Positions 57,901-64,000 of a stretch of DNA of 64,000 bases are shown here, piece by piece. Below the pieces are notes generated by a model. That model was not told the origin of the DNA. It made no database searches and was given only the letters and a program-made list of their open reading frames with translations. This DNA is from Eleginops maclovinus (Eukaryota; Chordata; Actinopteri; Perciformes; Eleginopidae): positions 15,665,281 to 15,729,280 of the forward strand of contig NC_086369.1 in assembly GCF_036324505.1 (NCBI RefSeq), written 5' to 3'. The first letter of the stretch is position 1, and the number at the start of each line of letters is the position of its first letter. The position numbers were made by a program, and so were the translations under genes.

Positions 57901-59891
57901 AAGAAATTGTCATTAACTGCGATATGAAAAACAAAGAGTGGGTTGTTTTTCATGGCCAGCGGCTTGACCCGTCCTCTGGTTTCTACCCTTGAACTTTCTT
58001 GACAGCGAGGGTGGATCTCCAAAGTTTTACTGTTTGCTAACCACTCACAGGGCAGCAGAGTTGATGCTGCTTACCAAACAGATGGCAGAATACGCCACGG
58101 TATCAGGGGTGAAGGGAAAACATATTCCTGTTACAATAGAGATTCTTAACTTCTAAGATTTTGAATACATTAGAAAATCTATTGTTAAGTTATTTTTCTT
58201 TTACCAAAGAAGGTTGACATTGCTACTGATGGACAGCAATCCTACAAGTTGTGTACAAAGTTTGCTACGCTGCTTTATTCAGTAGATCCTCCCCCTTATG
58301 TACTTAATAAATAATCAGAAAATATTCACACCCCACATGGCATACAACACCCCCCCTTTTACCTGTAATTAAGTAAAGCAGCAAACTGTAAAATATAAAA
58401 ACATGAGAAATAATGAGACCTCCGTAGCTAAAAGATTGAAATGCTTGAGAATACATGGTCAGCACTCAATTAGCTCACAACACTTGGCAGGCTACACAAG
58501 TCTCTGCTGAGGAGAATAAGGTGTCTGGTGTAACAAACAAATCAAACACCTCCAAGACCTCCACGTCTCTTACCTGAGGACCTGCTGTGTTCGGCTGGGC
58601 AGCCCAGTGTGACGGTTCAGGACTCCAAGATGACTTTTTGACATCTTCATGTCATTTTCGATTAAAGAGTTAAAGTGGACATGCTTCCAGAAGTTTGCAG
58701 GAGTCTCCTCGAACTCCATCCTGGATATCACCTTTTGCATGCAGTCACAGTTGAGATGTTTTTTCCTGCGATGCTCTGCTCTGTGGATCTTCCCCCACAG
58801 AACACTGCATTGATGGAGGAAGGTGAGAGGTTGCAGAATGAGACAGCGATGCTGCGCTAGGTTGCTACAGGTCTGCCATTCTAACACATCAAAATAATCC
58901 TCTGTCTCGTCATTGAATGAATGTCCTTCTGTTAGCTGTGTGTTGGATTAGATAAATTAAAGTTAAAGCTTTCATTCACTTTAGGAGCTAATCACGTTAT
59001 GGTGAAAATAACTCCAACTAAATGCCAGTTTGGTTGATCTTTTCTTGGTTTCTATTTTATTGCAAGTATCATTATTTATTCCCCTTTGAGACAAGAACTA
59101 GTAGTTTAGGTACAGCCTGATAGCAAATTAAACACACAGCGTTTGGTGACACTAATACTTGTATCCACCTGCTGTTTAATGGTCAGAAGTGCAATGACTT
59201 TGCATTAGAGTCCGAACATTCCCGTGTATTTTAAAAGTGTGTATTGCATTAACAAGGCTGGAACTTACTTATCATTGGCGAGCTGATAGAAGAGCCTGTT
59301 GACTTGGCTGAGTGTGTAAAGGGCAGAGACATCCAGGAAGGACAGAATCTTCATCAGGATCTCCAGTGGTAGCCTGCTGAAAAAAATAGTTACAGAGACA
59401 CCACTGTTTACTCTCCAAAGTGTAGGTGACACATTTGCTATTGACAAGCTACATGTCAATTTTGTCGTCTGCTTCTGACAACAAAAAGAGAGGACCTGCA
59501 TTCAGTACAAAAACAGGATATACTCTACTAGAAAAAATGCATTTCTCCACCTTGAATACAGTAGGGAGATTTCTTCACTGTGTATGACTTTACGATAAGA
59601 CAGTTAAAGACATCTTCTTGGACTATGACAAGCTGGGATGGACATTAAATTGCTACATTTTACAAACCAAACCATTACAAATTCACATGTATTGATTTGT
59701 GCTGTGTTGTTATTGAGTTTGGCTGCAAACACGGTCTATAAGTCAAAGTAAACTTGCCATTGTTTTAATGGCAGAAGTGTTTCATGATACACAGGGTATA
59801 TATTACCTTTCCAGTAAGTTCAAAGAACATTTTCCAGCTCTTTTGGACGTCTTCACTGCCCTGAGGTAACTGCCGTTGGTGCGGTCGCCAT
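54688..59891 (-). CDS. fbxo15: F-box only protein 15, complete gene model of nine coding exons
   Basis: Fbxo15 is an F-box protein, which binds Skp1 and brings substrates to SCF ubiquitin ligases. Mouse Fbxo15 is known as an Oct4/Sox2 target in embryonic stem cells. Coding exons, in transcript order: 59891-59857, 59376-59269, 58804-58574, 56893-56690, 56600-56471, 56372-56290, 55543-55401, 55276-55152, 54948-54688. They total 1320 bases, 439 residues plus stop, close to the human isoforms (434 and 510). The F-box is at about 14-48 (LPLEILMKILSFLD ... LANDN). Family landmarks follow: NRHTGLPS in exon 3, GRDRLVELKLLQPG in exon 5, HFHRLVERS in exon 6, GLHGYQLHV (282-290) in exon 7, and SVTLLD, SEGRV and KVNKHFSTHY in exon 9. 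All phases agree. Uncertain points are the exon 1 donor and the GA donor of intron 5. Confidence 0.92.
55152..55276 (-). CDS. fbxo15: fbxo15 coding exon 8
   Basis: 125 bases, donor GTGCAG|GTACAG. The acceptor region GTGAGCAG offers two AG sites three bases apart, so one extra Ala codon is possible. It encodes EISDGMIRLTAISRTYP and LPWSCEALEGAVQ, the counterpart of the human segment ending WKTDIFDGCIK. Confidence 0.85.
55401..55543 (-). CDS. fbxo15: fbxo15 coding exon 7
   Basis: 143 bases, acceptor TCTTTCTTCCTGCAG, donor CGGAGAA|GTAATT. It encodes PIFDDVDPEHGLHGYQLHV, then NFSQLFCRR. Human has FLDDSPEYGLHGYQLHVDL at the same place, the most diagnostic match in the gene. Confidence 0.93.
56290..56372 (-). 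CDS. fbxo15: fbxo15 coding exon 6
   Basis: 83 bases, acceptor TGTCTCTTTGCAG, donor CTTTG|GTAGGT. It encodes EQSSVAFVMITLHFHRLVER followed by STNENPL, close to human ELAFVMANLHFHHLVERS. Confidence 0.9.
56471..56600 (-). CDS. fbxo15: fbxo15 coding exon 5
   Basis: 130 bases, acceptor TTGCTGCTTTAG. It encodes PVRRSLMRTLDMQAVAES, GRDRLVELKLLQPGIIIGVW and R (human CDRLIRIFCLHPGLLVGVWK). The homology-based end is TGGAGG followed by GAAATG, so there is no GT donor. An alternative GT lies nine bases upstream (GGC|GTCTGG) and keeps the frame but drops VWR. Confidence 0.82.
56690..56893 (-). CDS. fbxo15: fbxo15 coding exon 4
   Basis: 204 bases, acceptor GATCTTATTCCAG, donor AAGAA|GTAAGA. It encodes NLRVTWDLTVSD, SWCRFCKTTVSLCW and SSLHLYGVRRVALKLPGLK, matching the beta-rich middle part of the family (human DLSVNDTSVTVIWYG ... 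LSTLDLCG). It is somewhat shorter than human at the 3' side. Confidence 0.88.
58574..58804 (-). CDS. fbxo15: fbxo15 coding exon 3
   Basis: 231 bases, acceptor CTCCATCAATGCAG, donor CCTCAG|GTAAGA. It encodes VLWGKIHRAEHRRKK, NFWKHVHFNSLIENDMKMSK and LGVLNRHTGLPS, corresponding to the human stretch with YWKKEYI and NPYTGLP. Confidence 0.9.
59269..59376 (-). CDS. fbxo15: fbxo15 coding exon 2 (F-box)
   Basis: The acceptor is TTTTTTTCAG|CAG (a tandem CAGCAG, so the exon may instead begin at 59373) and the donor is ATGATAA|GTAAGT. It encodes RLPLEILMKILSFLDVSALY and onward to NRLFYQLAND, the F-box. The split codon AA|T restores the conserved LANDN. Confidence 0.92.
59857..59891 (-). CDS. fbxo15: fbxo15 coding exon 1 (proposed)
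   Basis: The ATG at 59891-59889 has a good start context (AAAAAAATGGCG). Eleven codons (MATAPTAVTSG) plus CA end at a proposed donor GGGCA|GTGAAG, which gives the phase needed by the F-box exon. A stop follows in frame if this donor is skipped. The better-looking donor GGAAAG|GTAATA further on is in phase only with a frame lacking ATG. The human protein also begins MAT. Confidence 0.55.
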
Positions 59892-60110
59892 TTTTTTCCA
59901 ATCACCTGTATTTACTTCTTCAAGATATTTTTAACCTATATTTTAGCGTCCAGAGCCGTTTTTCGACCGAGTATAAGGTCAGGGAACACAATGGACAACG
60001 TTCACTACGTCTACTCCTCTATTAAGTCAACAAATATCGTTATTTTGTCACTTTTTTGTCGAATAATAACTGTGTTTACGTTAGATTTCTAAACTCAGCG
60101 TCCAGTCGCC
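59880..60110 (-). promoter_or_regulatory. fbxo15: fbxo15 5' region with YY1-like site at the start codon
   Basis: The start codon lies inside AAAATGGCGACC, which fits the YY1 consensus AANATGGCGNC. No TATA box was found. A second GCCATGG sits near 60109 on the plus strand. The TATA-less, YY1-overlapped layout is typical of ubiquitous promoters; the exact transcript start is unknown. Confidence 0.4.
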
Positions 60111-60977
<867 letters not shown>

Positions 60978-61140
60978 ATCAGTTACGCTAAGCTCTAGCA
61001 GGCAGTTGTGCAGTAACTCCTCATCAGGGTGTTAGCCCGGCTCCAGCTGGAGACTAACAGGTGAGACTGATGTTAGTTATCTGCTCACGCTAAGATAGAG
61101 GTGAGATTTTACCAATACAAGTCAAGAGAGACAAGTTCAC

Positions 61141-61280
<140 letters not shown>

Positions 61281-61287
61281 GGGGGGG

Positions 61288-63739
61288 TCTTCTTCCAGAG
61301 CTGCAAATGAACTTGAGCGTCTGACCTCATTTCAGATATGAAGCTGAAGATTCATTTATAGCTGCTCACAAGCAGATGGACAGGCAGGCAGATGGACGGA
61401 CGATATTTGTCCTAAAGTGGGTATTTTAAACTTGGTGAAGCATATGGTAGTGGTCACAAAGGGTTGGCCTCCCTTTAATTTCAGCATCATTCCAAGTACA
61501 GAAGTATAAAAGAAAATGTAAAAGCAATTTGTAACCACTAAGATATCATCGTATATCCCGTTAATTACATACACCGAGACATCTTTTCAAAGCTAATTTA
61601 GGAGGAAATCACCGACGCATATAAACAAAGTTAGTAGAATAAACTAAATGTAGATTTCGGAAGGTTCCTTTCCACTCGTCTGAAAGAAGACATTATATAG
61701 AAGCAATATAGCACAAAATCTCGAAGTTGACCAGTGAATGAAGAGCATCTTTTTCCCTGCAGTGTCTCGCCTCAAATGTAAGTCATGAGAGGAATTATGA
61801 TAGTATGATGTACAGAAAATAAAACCCTGCTGAGTCTTTTTCTTTGCAAAAGCAGATGGCTTGCTTTGAGACCCATCACATAATCGACCTCCCCGTTCCT
61901 GGAAGCCAGTAGGCTGCTAGCTGTCAGGGAAAATCACCATAACGCTGTTGTCAGTCTGGCCGATCAGCGAGCCTGATGGAAGTGAAGTCCTGTTAGGGCA
62001 ACGGCAGCCTCTAATACAGCACTGCCATGTAGGCCACATCCCTTCCCCTTGCATGTCCCCTGTACTTGACATTTGATGTTTTCTGTAGCTGTGTGTCCTT
62101 CTGAAGGCCTGGGGTCAGTTGTGGCTCTTGGATACCTGATGTCACTCTTCCGCATGGTTTGGCAGCAAGCACTGACAGTGCAATGTTTGTCAAACGCGGC
62201 TGAGAAAAGGGGGGAAGGATCACCACGTTTAAGTCTAAAATAACATCTTTTCTATGCACTGCAAGTCCTGGATGACAGAACGTTGTATTTATGGAAGCCT
62301 CAAATTCTGTATTTGTGTCGAGGCTTTTCAAGTGTACTCATAGTGACATCTGAAGGAAAAATATTTGTCCTCCCCGCCTATCCACTTTGCTTTCATGCAT
62401 TCAAAATACAGCTTTGAAGAAATATGTTGAAGGAGAGTTTTCCTCCCAGTATTTACTGAAGTCTAAGACTAAAAGGTGCGTTCTCCTGCAGATGTGAGGG
62501 CCATGCATAATGTCCCAGTTAGCATATCTTTTCGTATGGAAATGACAGCTCATTAAAGGTATAAAGTGAAGGTTCACCACCTCTGAAGCCCTCTCTCAGA
62601 CTCTTCAGAGGTGTTGGGCTGTGATAGGGACCCTCTACACGGCTCTTCAAAGGATGATGACATGTCAGGGATTGAAAAGAAAGGCCAAGGGTTGAGCAGA
62701 GAGGTGCGGGACATTTTCTGTGAAGGGCCGGGCATTTTCTCAAGTATCACCGTGCTCTCAACTTGCTTATGGGGTGTTTGTTAGATGTGATGTGCATGTG
62801 AATTTATCTGCTGAAATACAAACATTCCAGCAGGTATCACAGAAGGGTGTTATTTTAGTTAAATCTTTGATTTATCCCGATTAACACTCTGCAGGAGATA
62901 CATCCGCCACTGGATGGCGCACAAGTATCTTTATTGGGCTCGTGGAAACGCTTGTTTAAGTCTCAAATTAGTAACATATAGGCCACCATGCATGCTGAAT
63001 GTGCCATGCAACAGCTGCGTTAAGCGCTGCAACCCCCTTCATTTCAGATTACTCAGGGATTGACATGAGAAACTCACAGCATATAAATGACAGACATATG
63101 AGAGGCAGTGATCTATGAAGTCCCCAGGGGCCCCGGGCTCACTACATCGAACTGATTAATATGTAAACAAAGCCATAAGTCCACGCATGTGCTCTTAATA
63201 GCAGGATTGTAGAGAGGAGTCCTGTTGCAGTGGCTACACACAAAGAATGGGCGTGAGTTGTCCCTCGAAAGGGAGCCCAGAGACTCTTGCTGTTTTAGCA
63301 CCAGCGATCTGAGCGCTCACTTCACAGTCTGCGAGAGGCAGCGCGCATTACAGCGGTATGGATAGCACAGGTAGGTCGTGATTTACCTTTCTCCACAGAA
63401 ATGCCTGCAAAGTGCTTGTTTCACCATAAAGTGCGAGGGGAAAGGGGTGGCTTTAACATTATTTTCCTTGGACATGGTGAGCAAGTGTTGCCTTTAGTTA
63501 CAGTAGGACAATTAGTTGATTTGATAATTAAGGGACAAATGAAAGATGGGCATTTTTAGATACGGTGTTTCCTGGCAGCGACTGTCTTTCATTTTACGCA
63601 CGATTGCCGTTTTTACGCACAAAGAAAATACTAAAATTTAAAGTCTAAACTATGCGAAATGTTTTTCCCACTGCTGTCTGATACAAGCATTCTGGATTTG
63701 TGTCTTAAATCATCAGGATTTACAACAACAGTTGTCTGA
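61288..63739. other. Intergenic sequence, no gene recognised
   Basis: The open frames (60-106 codons) have no recognisable domains. GATAGCACAG|GTAGGT at about 63361-63376 (plus) has the shape of a donor after a short leader and might belong to a 5' UTR exon of the gene starting at 63953. Confidence 0.4.
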
Positions 63740-63952
63740 ATACTCTCCCAAAATCAACTAAGACGCCCAGGAGGGAGGGGAGTCACAGCCCGAGCGCGTC
63801 TGTGTCAGAGGCTTTTTGAGAGAGTGAGGGAGCATCACAGCTAGAGAAAGAGAGAGAGAGGGAAGAGAACTCTGGACCAGGTGATCGAGTACTAACAAAC
63901 CTCCAAGGGGCTGCCGGGTTGTATCAGTGTGCACGGGATCAGCGGACCGACC
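63740..63952 (+). promoter_or_regulatory. GA-rich leader / promoter of the right-end gene
   Basis: The stretch has CpG dinucleotides (CCCGAGCGCGTCTG), a GAGA-rich run around 63845-63865 and no long repeat. It leads directly to a start codon in a strong context (GACCATGG). Whether it is 5' UTR or promoter cannot be separated here. Confidence 0.4.
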
Positions 63953-64000
63953 ATGGTGCCCGCACGCTGCCCGGGACCCTGTGCCTCCCTGGCACTAGTC
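63953..64000 (+). CDS. Start of a secreted-type protein, probably cerebellin 2; cut by the right edge
   Basis: An ATG in a strong context opens 16 codons, MVPARCPGPCASLALV, which look like the beginning of a signal peptide (basic/Cys-rich start, then hydrophobic). Sixteen residues cannot identify a family. The call rests on neighbourhood: human CBLN2 lies next to NETO1 on 18q22, and its N-terminus has a similar Gly/Cys-rich run before a Leu-rich core. Cerebellins are secreted C1q-domain synaptic organisers. Any other secreted or membrane protein remains possible. Confidence 0.4.
   Translation, partial: MVPARCPGPCASLALV

Overview
This is vertebrate nuclear DNA, most likely from a ray-finned fish. 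The coding sequence is split into short exons with GT/AG borders. Long AC/GT microsatellites are frequent. Several stretches read like old dispersed repeats common in teleost genomes. Most long open frames are microsatellite artefacts (poly-HT, poly-CV) or chance frames. The genes below were built from splice sites, codon phase and similarity to remembered vertebrate families; no database search was possible.

Left part (1-10.2 kb, minus strand): the 5' end of neto1, a CUB-domain auxiliary subunit of glutamate receptors. Four coding exons (9287-9260, 8357-8301, 8210-8076, 7753-7505) give the start, the signal peptide and the complete first CUB domain. The gene continues beyond the left edge. 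Bases 1-7504 are intron with fish-type repeats and a fold-back inverted repeat. Upstream of the start lie a potential G-quadruplex and an (AC)62 array.

Middle (10.2-54.5 kb): an intergenic stretch of about 44 kb without a recognised protein gene. It holds microsatellites, old dispersed repeats, a local repeat family near 17.3-17.9 kb, one candidate minus-strand exon (26375-26479) and AT-rich blocks full of homeodomain-type TAATTA/TAAT motifs that could be regulatory.

Right part (54.5-60.1 kb, minus strand): a complete fbxo15 gene, an F-box substrate adaptor. Nine coding exons join in frame to a predicted 439-residue protein, with a poly(A) signal downstream. One intron appears to start with GA instead of GT. 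A YY1-like motif covers the start codon.

From 60.1 kb to the right edge: an inverted pair of long AC and GT arrays, unannotated sequence, then a GA-rich leader and a plus-strand start codon at 63953 for a secreted-type N-terminus. In human, NETO1, CBLN2 and FBXO15 lie in the same part of chromosome 18q22. This supports the neto1 (rather than neto2) call and makes cbln2 the best guess for the last gene. The genes share a neighbourhood and do not form a single pathway: Neto1 and cerebellins are synaptic, while Fbxo15 belongs to SCF ubiquitin ligases.
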